From the IMG/VR virus record IMGVR_UViG_3300046535_001354, positions 1 to 47,259 of that record: a stretch of DNA of 47,259 nucleotides; one strand, 5' to 3'. The stretch comes from a virus. The notes under the pieces were generated by a model that was not told the origin of the DNA, ran no database searches, and saw only the letters and a program-made list of their open reading frames with translations. Positions 8,156-15,022 of the stretch are shown here, piece by piece. Every line of letters begins with the position of its first letter. The first letter of the stretch is position 1. A program made the position numbers and the translations under genes.

Positions 8156-8727
8156 GCCGGCCCCCGGTGGTGCACGACCTTGGTCTCGTGGTTGAGCTGC
8201 GGGAAGCGGTAGACGATCTCGGCCTTCACGTTGAAGGGCGCGTGTGTGATGTCGAGCGGGCGGTAATGTCCGCGCGCGACGTCGACGTTCAGCGTGGTGA
8301 AGAAGTCTTGCACGAACGACGTGGGGATGTCGTTCACGATCAAGAGGTGCTTGTGATGCGCCAGCCGACCGAGCAGGGCGATGACCTCCGCGTTGGGTAG
8401 GTGGATCATGACGTCCTTCACGATGCAGAGGTCGAAGGTCATCGAGGGGATCTTGGTGGTGAAGTAACCCCGGATGGACGTCCCGTATCCAACGTTCAGC
8501 CAGTCGATCAAGGATTGAACCTCGTCCAGGCCCACGTAGAGCCTGTCACCCCAGTTGATCAACCGGGAGAACTGCCAATCGCCGCACCCCACGTCGAGCA
8601 CGCTACGGATCGCGTGCTTCTCCATGAAGCCCTCGAGGAAGGCCCGGTAGCCCGCGGTGTATGTCACGCCAGAGCCGACGCCCGAGCCGGTGCCACCGGG
8701 GAGGTACATCGAGTCGAAGATGCTCAC
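8152..8727 (-). CDS. SAM-dependent methyltransferase
   Basis: 191 aa from GTG 8727, which overlaps the upstream stop as GTGA; a longer frame exists but would overlap the upstream gene extensively. Motif I is SVLDVGCGDWQFSRLI, followed by LYVGLDEVQ (ribose-binding acidic residue), and motif IV/V FDLCIVKDVMIHLPNAEVI. This is a class I methyltransferase of the glycan/small-molecule type, with no DNA-methylase motif IV. Second non-DNA methyltransferase of the cassette. Confidence 0.83.
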   Translation of the reverse strand: MSIFDSMYLPGGTGSGVGSGVTYTAGYRAFLEGFMEKHAIRSVLDVGCGDWQFSRLINWGDRLYVGLDEVQSLIDWLNVGYGTSIRGYFTTKIPSMTFDLCIVKDVMIHLPNAEVIALLGRLAHHKHLLIVNDIPTSFVQDFFTTLNVDVARGHYRPLDITHAPFNVKAEIVYRFPQLNHETKVVHHRGPA

Positions 8728-9350
8728 AGCCGTAGCCCCCTCAGGTACGCCGATGCTTCGAGCTCGGCCATGATGAACGATGGTCCTTTGGTGAACTCGT
8801 CCGAGTTGGCGGCGTTGTACACGTGCAGGACGTCGGGGATGAAGCGCGCGCGGTCGCCCGCCATGTCGACGAGCGGGAACATCAGCGCTTGGTCCCGGGC
8901 GTTCTCGAGCCACAGGCCGTCCGGCGTCTGGAGGTGCGCGTGGGGGATCTTCTTCGCCAACCCCGCGCGGAAGGTCTTGAGGTGCGTTGTGACCCACGGG
9001 CTCGCGCGCACGGGGCCGACGAGCTGCGAGGCGAACCCCCGCCGCCCGTCGGCGTAGATGAACGACCCGTAGGTGACCAGCGCGCCGGCGTCGTGCTCCT
9101 CTTGCACGCGCGTGAGCACGCCGGGGTGCGCGAGCCAATCGTCTCCGTCGAGGCTCACCACGATGTCATCGTCCGCGAGCTCGGCGAGGACGGCGAGCAG
9201 GGCGGGGAAGTGCGGGAATCCTTGGGGAGGGCGTTCCGGCAACTCGAGGTAGTGGTGCATCGCGGGGATGGTCTGGCTCGCGACCGAGTAGAGGCAACGC
9301 GCTTTCGCGTGCGGGGGCGGTGCGCCTGTCGTGCTGATGACGTGGATCAT
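8724..9350 (-). CDS. glycosyltransferase (GT2-like, DGDD motif)
   Basis: 208 aa from ATG 9350 (ATGA overlap with the GroES-like gene). The N-terminus MIHVISTTGAPPPHAKARCL is followed by a HHYLELPERPPQG segment and by DDDIVVSLDGDDWLAHPGVL, the strand-plus-DXD core of GT2 enzymes. The later block SEFTKG-like region and aromatic C-terminus are unremarkable. First of the cassette in transcription order. Donor and acceptor unknown. Confidence 0.82.
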   Translation of the reverse strand: MIHVISTTGAPPPHAKARCLYSVASQTIPAMHHYLELPERPPQGFPHFPALLAVLAELADDDIVVSLDGDDWLAHPGVLTRVQEEHDAGALVTYGSFIYADGRRGFASQLVGPVRASPWVTTHLKTFRAGLAKKIPHAHLQTPDGLWLENARDQALMFPLVDMAGDRARFIPDVLHVYNAANSDEFTKGPSFIMAELEASAYLRGLRL

Positions 9351-9811
9351 TCGTCCCCCTTGTCGAAACTGATCGTGCAATCCACTTCGTCGATGCGAGG
9401 GAAGTGGGGCCCGGCCCATGTCGTCTCGCCTTCGCGATGGTAGCCGTCGTGGCCGTCCTCGAGCTCGCACTGGTAAGCGACGCCTCCGCCAGCGTAGTTG
9501 ACGAGGGAGCCGCACATCTCGATCCACACCGCGGTGACATCCTGTTGAGGGATCCAGTGCGCCGGCTGGTCTTCCCAGGTGTTCGTTGCCAGCTTCTCCA
9601 TGAAGGTGAACCTGTAGAGCACGAGGTCGCCGACGCCGAAACCGTACGGCACCTCCGCGCCCCCGGCCGTCCGGGCAGGGGGACCGAGCGCGAGCACGCG
9701 GCCGGTGTGGGTCGTGACCTGGCGCGGGTTCGGGTCGGGCGTCCAGAGCCGGGCGCTCGGGGTGGGTGGGATCTCCCGGATGACCACCTGTCCTCGCATG
9801 GGGCGGATCAT
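9347..9811 (-). CDS. GroES-like co-chaperonin with extra C-terminal zinc-knuckle-like module
   Basis: 154 aa. Residues 1-95 fit the Cpn10 fold: RGQVVIREIPP at the start, a variable loop, then TGRVLALGPPA, FGVGDLVLYRF and a closing strand VTAVWIEM. T4 gp31 and related phage co-chaperonins cap host GroEL for capsid-protein folding, which suits its place upstream of the head genes. From residue 100 on there is CGS...CELEDGHDGYH...TW, a C/C/H/H mini-motif foreign to GroES and shared with the protein at 24048-24389. The fused architecture is odd; the GroES call is from pattern resemblance only. Confidence 0.75.
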   Translation of the reverse strand: MIRPMRGQVVIREIPPTPSARLWTPDPNPRQVTTHTGRVLALGPPARTAGGAEVPYGFGVGDLVLYRFTFMEKLATNTWEDQPAHWIPQQDVTAVWIEMCGSLVNYAGGGVAYQCELEDGHDGYHREGETTWAGPHFPRIDEVDCTISFDKGDE

Positions 9812-10539
9812 GTCTTCTCCCCGCCGGCCGTGTCGCGGAGGGCGGCGCGGGCGATCTCAACGTGCGCCTCGATCAATGCGTGAGCGCAACCGTTGCAGTA
9901 TGGCGTCGGCTCCAATCCGTCTCCGAGGTGGTAACCGTCCCCGCAGCGACGACACACAAGATCCTCGTCGTCGGTTTGCTCTGCGACCTTGGTGCCGATC
10001 TTCTCCAGCGCCGCCCGCATCGCCGCTGCCGAGGCGATGGCCGCGTCGCGCTCTTCTTCCAACGCCACGACATTCTTGAATCCGTTGATCATACGGAATC
10101 GCTCCGCCTTCTCCGCGCGAGCGATGGCGTCGTGGCGTTCGTTCAGCAATCGATCGCGCTCGTCGGTCAGTCGCATGACCACTTCGCCCAGACCGCCTGC
10201 CCGAGCGAAGGCCGCGTCGCGCTCGGCTGCTACCTGCGGATTCGTGTTCTCGCGCCACGCGTCGTCGCGCTCGGCCAGCGCCGACAACCTCTCTCGTTGC
10301 GCCTCGTCGCGGTCCGCCTCCGCCTTATCGGCGCGAGCGATGGCCGCGTCGCGCTGGGCCACAACGGCATCAAAGTCAGCGTCGTTCCATTCTTCGGCCT
10401 CCCTCACCGCCTCCATCGCCGCCTCCGAGGCTTCGAGCGCGTCGGCGAGATCGCCCAGTAGCCCGCGGATGTCCTGGAAGAGGGCCGCGCTGGGTCCGGA
10501 CCTTCGGCGCGCCTCGGCGATCAGTTCCTTCGGGGTCAT
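9808..10539 (-). CDS. coiled-coil protein with C-terminal four-cysteine zinc motif
   Basis: 243 aa from ATG 10539 (TGATG overlap with the lipoprotein gene). Residues about 45-165 are a long coiled coil made of degenerate repeats of the type ERDAAIARADKAE, four of which can be picked out, mirrored by GCGATGGCCGCGTCGCG-like repeats in the DNA. Near 190-215 is CRRCGDGYH...YCNGC, a treble-clef or zinc-ribbon arrangement. I recognise no family. It could be an oligomeric scaffold or nucleic-acid-binding protein. Confidence 0.65.
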   Translation of the reverse strand: MTPKELIAEARRRSGPSAALFQDIRGLLGDLADALEASEAAMEAVREAEEWNDADFDAVVAQRDAAIARADKAEADRDEAQRERLSALAERDDAWRENTNPQVAAERDAAFARAGGLGEVVMRLTDERDRLLNERHDAIARAEKAERFRMINGFKNVVALEEERDAAIASAAAMRAALEKIGTKVAEQTDDEDLVCRRCGDGYHLGDGLEPTPYCNGCAHALIEAHVEIARAALRDTAGGEKT

Positions 10540-10733
10540 CAGTGCACCAAGACGTCGCCCGCCGTCGGCGCGCCGAAACGTCGGCAGAGCGGCGCGGTGG
10601 GCGGGGCGTTGCCATCGCAATACCAGACCTGCGAGTCGACGACGAACCACGCCGTCGGGTGCGGGCTGGGGTTCACCGGCTGGGGGTGCGCGCAGCCTGC
10701 GAGGAGCAAGAGGAGGGGGAGCGCGATCTTCAT
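10539..10733 (-). CDS. small phage lipoprotein
   Basis: 64 aa. The N-terminus MKIALPLLLLLAGCAHPQP is a textbook type II signal peptide with lipobox LAGC, predicting a mature lipoprotein of about 51 residues anchored through the Cys. The mature part begins Pro-rich and holds two more Cys (WYCDGN, PLCRRF) that could pair. Candidates are an outer-membrane spanin of Rz1 type or a superinfection-exclusion lipoprotein. It lies far from the lysis cassette, in the first part of the leftward block, which favours early host-surface modification, but neither role is proven. GAGAG precedes the start as ribosome site. Confidence 0.75.
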   Translation of the reverse strand: MKIALPLLLLLAGCAHPQPVNPSPHPTAWFVVDSQVWYCDGNAPPTAPLCRRFGAPTAGDVLVH

Positions 10734-10762
10734 GGTAGGATCTCTCGGTTACAGTATTTGTG

Positions 10763-10792
10763 TTGGCATGTTTCTTGAGGTAATCATGCCAA
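10763..10792. promoter_or_regulatory. 30-bp dyad upstream of the lipoprotein gene
   Basis: TTGGCATG (10763-10770) and its exact complement CATGCCAA (10785-10792) are separated by 14 nt, giving half-sites 22 bp centre to centre, two helical turns. It lies in the 95-bp gap before the lipoprotein gene and has no T-run, so an operator for a dimeric regulator is more likely than a terminator. The binder is unknown. Confidence 0.5.
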
Positions 10793-10802
10793 GTTGAATT
10801 GA

Positions 10803-10822
10803 GCCGGGTATTACCCCCCGGC
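10803..10822 (-). terminator. GC hairpin just after the 10829-11047 gene, possible terminator
   Basis: GCCGGG and CCCGGC form a 6-bp stem with an 8-nt loop, starting 6 nt after the stop of the small gene read leftward. The following TCAATTCAACTT is only weakly T-rich, so termination may be partial. Confidence 0.35.
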
Positions 10823-10828
10823 CCCTTT

Positions 10829-11047
10829 CTATTCGTCGCCTTCGTCATTTTCCCAGTCTGCGAAATACCCGCTGGCGTCCTCAGGGGGCCTAGGCGTCGA
10901 GGCCGTAACATGGCCGGGGCGAGCCGTACGCTTGTAGTTGGCAGAGTTGATCCAAACGAAGGAGCCGTCAGCATTGACCTTGACGACCGTGCCGCTCTGG
11001 ATGCCGCCCCGGGCCATCTTCACATTCACCTTGTCGCCGGTCTTCAT
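10829..11047 (-). CDS. small basic-to-acidic protein with SH3/KOW-like N-terminus
   Basis: 72 aa. MKTGDKVNVKMARGGIQSG followed by VVKVNADGSFVWI looks like a small beta-barrel of SH3 or KOW type; the C-terminus is acidic (WENDEGDE). No family is recognised. It is one of very few genes not overlapping its upstream neighbour. It has a dedicated promoter-like element whose -10 ends 6 nt before the ATG, so its mRNA would be leaderless or nearly so. Expression alone of such a small protein suggests a regulatory or structural stoichiometric role. Confidence 0.65.
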   Translation of the reverse strand: MKTGDKVNVKMARGGIQSGTVVKVNADGSFVWINSANYKRTARPGHVTASTPRPPEDASGYFADWENDEGDE

Positions 11048-11053
11048 ATGACC

Positions 11054-11082
11054 ATAATAAGTGCACTTAGTTCACTCGTCAA
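11054..11082 (-). promoter_or_regulatory. sigma70-like promoter with palindromic operator in the spacer
   Basis: Read leftward: -35 TTGACG (11082-11077), a 17-nt spacer, and -10 TATTAT (11059-11054), then GGTCAT and the ATG at 11047. The expected start of transcription falls on or next to the ATG. The perfect 12-bp palindrome TAAGTGCACTTA (11058-11069) straddles the spacer and the -10, an ideal place for a repressor. Related elements lie at 15970-15998 and 19194-19222. Confidence 0.75.
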
Positions 11083-11091
11083 GGGTCTTCG

Positions 11092-12204
11092 TCAACTTTC
11101 TTCATCGTCCGAGTCCTCGGCCGTGGCGTTGCAGTCGAGCTCGGGCGCGGGCTCCGAGGCCTCTACCGACGCTGGCCCCTTCGGGGCGCGCTTCCGCGGC
11201 CGATCGGGGGATTCGTAATCCGCAGGCTTCGGCGGCCTCGGGGGTGGTTCCCAGCCCTGAGCTCGGGTTTCGGCGAGGGCCCAGGCGCCGTATTGGTTCT
11301 GGGGGTGGCGGGGGAACGGGCGTTCAGTACCATTCACATCGTCCGAGGGGGTATCCCTCCCCCGCCCCGTCGCGCGCGCCGGTGAAATCACCCCCGCCCC
11401 CGGGTCCAATCCCGGCACCCCGCACGCATCCGCGTACGCATTCAATGCAAGCGCTACTTCTCGCATTTCTTCGAGCCTTACTGATACACCTTGCGAGCGC
11501 CAGCCAATGCCTCGCTGTTCCCAGAATAGCGATAGATGCGCATATAGAATGCCCTTGCCAATGCCGCTGTCACGTGTGTTGCGCATGAGGCGAATGCGCA
11601 TGCGTGAGCTCACGCTATTGGGCCGTGCTTGCAGCTCGATTACACGTTCGGGCTTGCCACCGGCTAGATCAGGAATGGCCCTGGGCTTCTGTACGAAACG
11701 CGCGACCTTGGCATCGGTCAAGGACTCGGGCGCGCGCCTGGTCGCATGTACGCGCGCGAGACTTTCCGCATGCGCAAGGGGGCGCGCGTCTGGGGAGATG
11801 CGCACGCGCGCGTACGATTTGCGCGGAGCGATATCTTTCTTATTGACAATGCGCTGGACGTAGGCCCATTCGATGCGCGGATCGGCGTCGTCAATGTCAA
11901 GCCATTGCGCCACTTGATCGCGAACTGCTTTGAATGCGCCGACGAGATTGTCGCTATCGAGTCGGTGCGTGCAGACGCGAACGAGCGTGACGTAATAAAT
12001 ATCCCAAATGGGCTTGACTTCGGCCTCGAGCGCGTCGGCGGTTGCATTGCGTTCGCGCCGCACGCGAGCGTGAGATTTAGCCCAGCAATTGTGGTCGTGA
12101 TTATTGAGGCCGCGTTGGATTTCGCAATCGACCTCGAAGTCAAGAGAATTGTCGGCGCCGAGGGAAATATCTCCGCCAGGTTTTTCCGAGAACGGCCTGG
12201 TCAT
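11092..12204 (-). CDS. RusA-like Holliday-junction resolvase with long C-terminal extension
   Basis: 370 aa. Residues about 20-135 fit RusA: HRLDSDNLVGAFKAVRDQV, WLDIDDADPRIEWAYVQ and a closing KSYARVRI strand contain the conserved D-x-D-N and D-D metal ligands. Such enzymes cut branched DNA before packaging. The remaining 230 residues are not RusA: a segment MRIRLMRN...LEEMREVALALNAY (about 200-260) faintly resembles the PC4 single-strand-binding fold, and the tail is Pro/charged and ends in an acidic EDSDDEES. Base composition in the RusA part is lower in G+C than its neighbours. It is the first leftward gene from the control region. Confidence 0.7.
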   Translation of the reverse strand: MTRPFSEKPGGDISLGADNSLDFEVDCEIQRGLNNHDHNCWAKSHARVRRERNATADALEAEVKPIWDIYYVTLVRVCTHRLDSDNLVGAFKAVRDQVAQWLDIDDADPRIEWAYVQRIVNKKDIAPRKSYARVRISPDARPLAHAESLARVHATRRAPESLTDAKVARFVQKPRAIPDLAGGKPERVIELQARPNSVSSRMRIRLMRNTRDSGIGKGILYAHLSLFWEQRGIGWRSQGVSVRLEEMREVALALNAYADACGVPGLDPGAGVISPARATGRGRDTPSDDVNGTERPFPRHPQNQYGAWALAETRAQGWEPPPRPPKPADYESPDRPRKRAPKGPASVEASEPAPELDCNATAEDSDDEES

Positions 12205-12218
12205 TTAGGGCGTCTCTT

Positions 12219-12247
12219 CGCGTACCGCGTCGAGAAATATTTGTCAA
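12219..12247 (-). promoter_or_regulatory. possible leftward promoter for the RusA-like gene
   Basis: A perfect -35 TTGACA (12247-12242) is followed after 17 nt by TACGCG (12224-12219), a poor -10. The ATG at 12204 lies 14 nt further on. It has the same short-leader layout as the other promoters here but the -10 is weak, so activation by a factor would be needed. Confidence 0.4.
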
Positions 12248-12423
12248 ACCGCCACCAGCGCAGCGCCCGGCTTGCGCACCCCTCGCCATCCCTCCCCCAA
12301 CCGTTCCCGCCTCGATTCCGCCTTGACGTTCGCGCCCCACCGAGGGAGCGGAGCACCACCGAAGGTGGGGGCGCATTTGGGCGCGAAGGCGGCATCGATC
12401 TAACCCCTCGTTATCGTTGACGC

Positions 12424-12526
12424 AATTCCCGCCCGGCCAAAATTCCCGCCCAATCCCGCCCAATCCCGCCCGGCGGGAATCTGAGATTCCCGCCCAATCC
12501 CGCCCCGATTCCCGCCCGGCGCGAAT
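12424..12526. repeat. iteron-like array of AAT(T)CCCGCCC repeats
   Basis: Seven direct copies of A/G-AT(T)CCCGCCC start at about 12424, 12441, 12452, 12462, 12485, 12496 and 12507, mostly 10-11 bp apart and therefore on one face of the helix. An inverted copy, GGCGGGAAT, lies at 12472-12480, and a degenerate inverted copy, GGCGCGAAT, at 12518-12526. The pattern suits cooperative binding of an initiator or repressor. It is next to an A-rich run and the primase-helicase operon, as in many iteron origins. Confidence 0.7.
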
Positions 12527-12567
12527 CCTACATGCGGGCGCCGTCCCTAGAAAAAGAGAAAACCTAC

Positions 12568-12596
12568 TTGACGGTTCTACTTCTTCTGTCTAGAAG
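12568..12596 (+). promoter_or_regulatory. rightward promoter with dyad, for the HTH gene and replication block
   Basis: -35 TTGACG (12568-12573), 17-nt spacer, -10-like TAGAAG (12591-12596), then 7 nt to the ATG at 12604, so again an almost leaderless transcript. An inverted repeat ACTTCT (12579-12584) / AGAAGT (12592-12597) with a 7-nt centre covers the spacer and -10. The gene product downstream is an HTH protein and may bind it. Confidence 0.6.
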
Positions 12597-12603
12597 TGTT
12601 CTC

Positions 12604-12816
12604 ATGCCCGCTCGTCCTGACTGGTCCGAGATCGCCCCCCGTCTCCGCGCCGCCCGCGAAGCCGCAGGCCTGACCGTATTCGAAGCCTGCCAGCTCTCGG
12701 GCGTCCAGCCTGCCAGCCTCTACGCCTACGAGGCAGGCGCAACCGAGCCCAAGAGCATGGCGCTTCTCGCCCTCTGCCGCGTCTACAGCACGGACCCGCT
12801 CTCCCTCGTCGCATGA
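12604..12816 (+). CDS. Cro/C1-type HTH regulator
   Basis: 70 aa. I chose ATG 12604 because a promoter-like element ends just before it; an upstream ATG at 12532 would run through the promoter. Residues 10-65 match the XRE fold: RLRAAREAAGLTVFEACQL, SGVQPASLYAYEAG and PKSMALLALCRVYSTDP, the five-helix arrangement with the recognition helix around SGVQPASLYAYE. It probably represses its own promoter and perhaps the divergent one. It overlaps the primase-helicase gene by ATGA. With no integrase seen, a Cro-like switch or copy-control role is more likely than lysogeny. Confidence 0.85.
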   Translation: MPARPDWSEIAPRLRAAREAAGLTVFEACQLSGVQPASLYAYEAGATEPKSMALLALCRVYSTDPLSLVA

Positions 12817-14648
12817 GCCGCTCCGACGCGCTCACGCTCGCCGCGGCGGGATGGCCAGTCTTCCCGACGAGGGAGAAGAAGCCGCTCACGTCCCACGGCT
12901 TCCACGACGCGACGACCAAGCCCGCCGAGGATTGGCCCGAGGATGCCCAGGTGGCGATCGCGATCCCCCAGGGCTACGTGGTCGTGGATGTGGACGACAT
13001 GGCGGCGCTCTCCACGATCCCACCCCTGCCGCCCACGCTTACGGCGATCAGCGGCAAGCGCGGCGAGCATCGATGGTTCCGCACGAACGGCGCCGCGCTC
13101 GCACAGAAGAAACTCGCCCCCGGCATCGACACGAGGATCGGCGGCAAGGGCTACGTGGTCGCACCGCCGAGCATCCACCACGAGACCGGCAAGCCCTATA
13201 CGTGGCAGGAGCCCCTCCTGGCCGTCGCGGACGCGCCGCAGTGGATGATCGAAGCGTTGTCCGCCGCGCCCGACATCCCCGCGCCAACCTCGTCCATCTG
13301 GCCCACGCCCACGACCGATGCGATCGTGTCCGCCCGATCGTGGCTGGCCAACGCACCACCCAGCATCGAAGGCCAGAACGGTTCGGCCGCGCTGATGAAG
13401 GCCGCTGCCGTGCTCGTACGAGGCTTCGCGCTCGGGCCCGAGGTCGGTTACCAGCTCCTACTTGAGTACAATGCCCGCGCCGTCCCGCCTTGGTCCGATG
13501 CCGAGCTCGGGCGCGCGACCGAGCGCGCGCTAGGCAGCACACGCGAGCCCGCCGTGGGATCGATGCTACCTGATGTGGGCCTCCTGCACGCCTTGCACAG
13601 CGCGCGCGAGCCCCTCACGGGTGGCGTCTCCCTCGACGTCGACGAGATCTTCGCGCCGCTGCCCGTCGTCGACTACCTCGTGCACGGGATCGGCATCACC
13701 CAGGGTCCGCCTGCGTTGATCGCTGGGTACGGCTTCTCCGGCAAGACCGCGGCCGTACAACAGTTGGCGATCGACCTCGCACGCGAAGACCACGCGGGCG
13801 ATTGGATGAACAAAAGGCCGGTGTGGGGCAAATTCATCGGCTCACGGCGCTGTCGTGTCCTGCACCTCGATTACGAGCAAGGCCAGAACCTCACGCGCCG
13901 GCGCTACCAACGCATCGCCCGCGCGCAGGGCATCGACGCGGAGGCGTTGCGTGGCTACCTGCGCCTCGTGCCCTTCCCCACGTGGTACACGAACACGCCG
14001 GCGGGCTTCGCGACGCTCGAGAAGGTGATCGAGGGCTTCGACCTCGTGATCGTCGATTCGTACCGCGCTTCGAATCCCGGGATGGACGAGAACAGTAGCG
14101 AAGCGCGCGAGCCGCTCGACGCATCGGCCAGGCTGTCGGAGAAGCACGGTTGCGCCTTCCTGTTCATCCACCACGCGCGCAAACCGAGCCACGACAAGCC
14201 GGGAGGAGCGAAGATGGCGATCCGTGGATCGGGTGCGATCTTCGACGGCTCGGCGAGCGTGCTCGTGTTCGAGAGCGAAGACAAGCTCGGCCCCAAGCTC
14301 GTCACGCACGAGAAAGAGAAGACCTCTGGCGTGACCTTGGACGACTTCGCGCTCGTGATCGAGGACACCGAAGGCGATGGCCTGCGCGTGCGGGCGAACG
14401 ACATCGAACACAAGACGGTGGCGGAGAAGAGCAACGCAGCGATGCAATCGGACGTGGAGAAGATCCGGGCGTGGCTACAAACCAACCTGTTCTTCAAAAC
14501 CCGCGATCAAATCGCGAGCGCCGTGGGTATCAGCCATTCTCGAGCGACCGCCGCAATCGGTACGATGATGTCAGGCCCGACGCCCGAGCTCACGACGAGT
14601 GGATCGTATAAGGACAGGTCGTATCACCTGGTAGGAGGGACGAAATGA
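12813..14648 (+). CDS. bifunctional primase-polymerase / DnaB-RepA-like helicase
   Basis: 611 aa replication initiator. Residues 5-150 are a prim-pol domain: AAAGWPVFPTREKKP, the catalytic VVVDVDD (57-62), HRWFR (86-90) and IDTRIGGKGYVVAPPSIH. Residues about 285-520 are a RecA-fold ATPase with Walker A GYGFSGKT (305-312), Walker B LVIVDS (411-416) and FLFIHHARKP sensor. The last 90 residues look like a winged helix (FKTRDQIASAVGISHSRATA). Such proteins prime and unwind at an origin, here probably the iteron array 300 bp upstream. Confidence 0.9.
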   Translation: MSRSDALTLAAAGWPVFPTREKKPLTSHGFHDATTKPAEDWPEDAQVAIAIPQGYVVVDVDDMAALSTIPPLPPTLTAISGKRGEHRWFRTNGAALAQKKLAPGIDTRIGGKGYVVAPPSIHHETGKPYTWQEPLLAVADAPQWMIEALSAAPDIPAPTSSIWPTPTTDAIVSARSWLANAPPSIEGQNGSAALMKAAAVLVRGFALGPEVGYQLLLEYNARAVPPWSDAELGRATERALGSTREPAVGSMLPDVGLLHALHSAREPLTGGVSLDVDEIFAPLPVVDYLVHGIGITQGPPALIAGYGFSGKTAAVQQLAIDLAREDHAGDWMNKRPVWGKFIGSRRCRVLHLDYEQGQNLTRRRYQRIARAQGIDAEALRGYLRLVPFPTWYTNTPAGFATLEKVIEGFDLVIVDSYRASNPGMDENSSEAREPLDASARLSEKHGCAFLFIHHARKPSHDKPGGAKMAIRGSGAIFDGSASVLVFESEDKLGPKLVTHEKEKTSGVTLDDFALVIEDTEGDGLRVRANDIEHKTVAEKSNAAMQSDVEKIRAWLQTNLFFKTRDQIASAVGISHSRATAAIGTMMSGPTPELTTSGSYKDRSYHLVGGTK

Positions 14649-15022
14649 AAAAGTTCACGTGCGATCTATGTGGTAAAGTGATTGATCATCCCGAACATGG
14701 CTGGGTGTCGTGGTTTACCCAACCCCCTCCTTTGGAAGAGGCCGCTCGAGTAGATGATCCGCGGTACGATGCTGTTATTTCGTTCTACGTGACGTGTCAC
14801 AATACATACGGTGATCAGTGTGCGGAGCGCGTCCTACGAGCCGAGCGTGCTCGTGGGGGTTTCGTTTGGGATCATCATCTTGATATGTTCTGCGGAAAGA
14901 ATACCGAGGCTCAGGCTATATCCCTTCTGGGAAGGTTCAACTGGCCGAAAGAGCTGATCCCCAAGCTCGTGCATTTCTTCTTCTCGGCTCAACATCTTCC
15001 CGGGCGGAAAAGCCGATGCTGA
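14645..15022 (+). CDS. hypothetical zinc-binding protein
   Basis: 125 aa. It opens with MKKFTCDLCGKVIDHPEHGW, a CxxC knuckle, and has further Cys/His (VTCHNTYGDQC, HHLDMFC), enough for one or two zinc sites. No family recognised. Codon use is visibly richer in A/T than in the primase before it, a trait shared with the following CoiA-like gene, so the pair may have been acquired together. ATGA overlap upstream; 7-nt overlap downstream. Confidence 0.6.
   Translation: MKKFTCDLCGKVIDHPEHGWVSWFTQPPPLEEAARVDDPRYDAVISFYVTCHNTYGDQCAERVLRAERARGGFVWDHHLDMFCGKNTEAQAISLLGRFNWPKELIPKLVHFFFSAQHLPGRKSRC

Larger units (their letters stand above)
12205..12603. other. divergent control region between leftward and rightward gene blocks
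   Basis: The only stretch over 300 bp without a supported gene. It holds, left to right, the leftward promoter candidate, about 170 bp with no feature I can name beyond C/G-rich runs (12248-12420), the iteron-like array (12424-12526), an A-rich run (AGAAAAAGAGAAAA type, 12549-12562) and the rightward promoter. Open frames through it are short and have shadow-like composition. An origin of replication or master regulatory region is the likely role, since the adjoining rightward genes are a DNA-binding protein and the primase-helicase. Confidence 0.6.

Noticed and set aside
12140-12463. 107-aa and 64-aa leftward frames in the control region
   Set aside because: They run through promoter and iteron sequence, have no ribosome site, and their composition follows the GC repeats.
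12424-12526. Possible CRISPR array
   Set aside because: Units are about 10 bp with no unique spacers and no cas genes; iterons or operators explain it better. The Cas4-like nuclease at 16803 is a RecB-family replication nuclease, not a cas gene.
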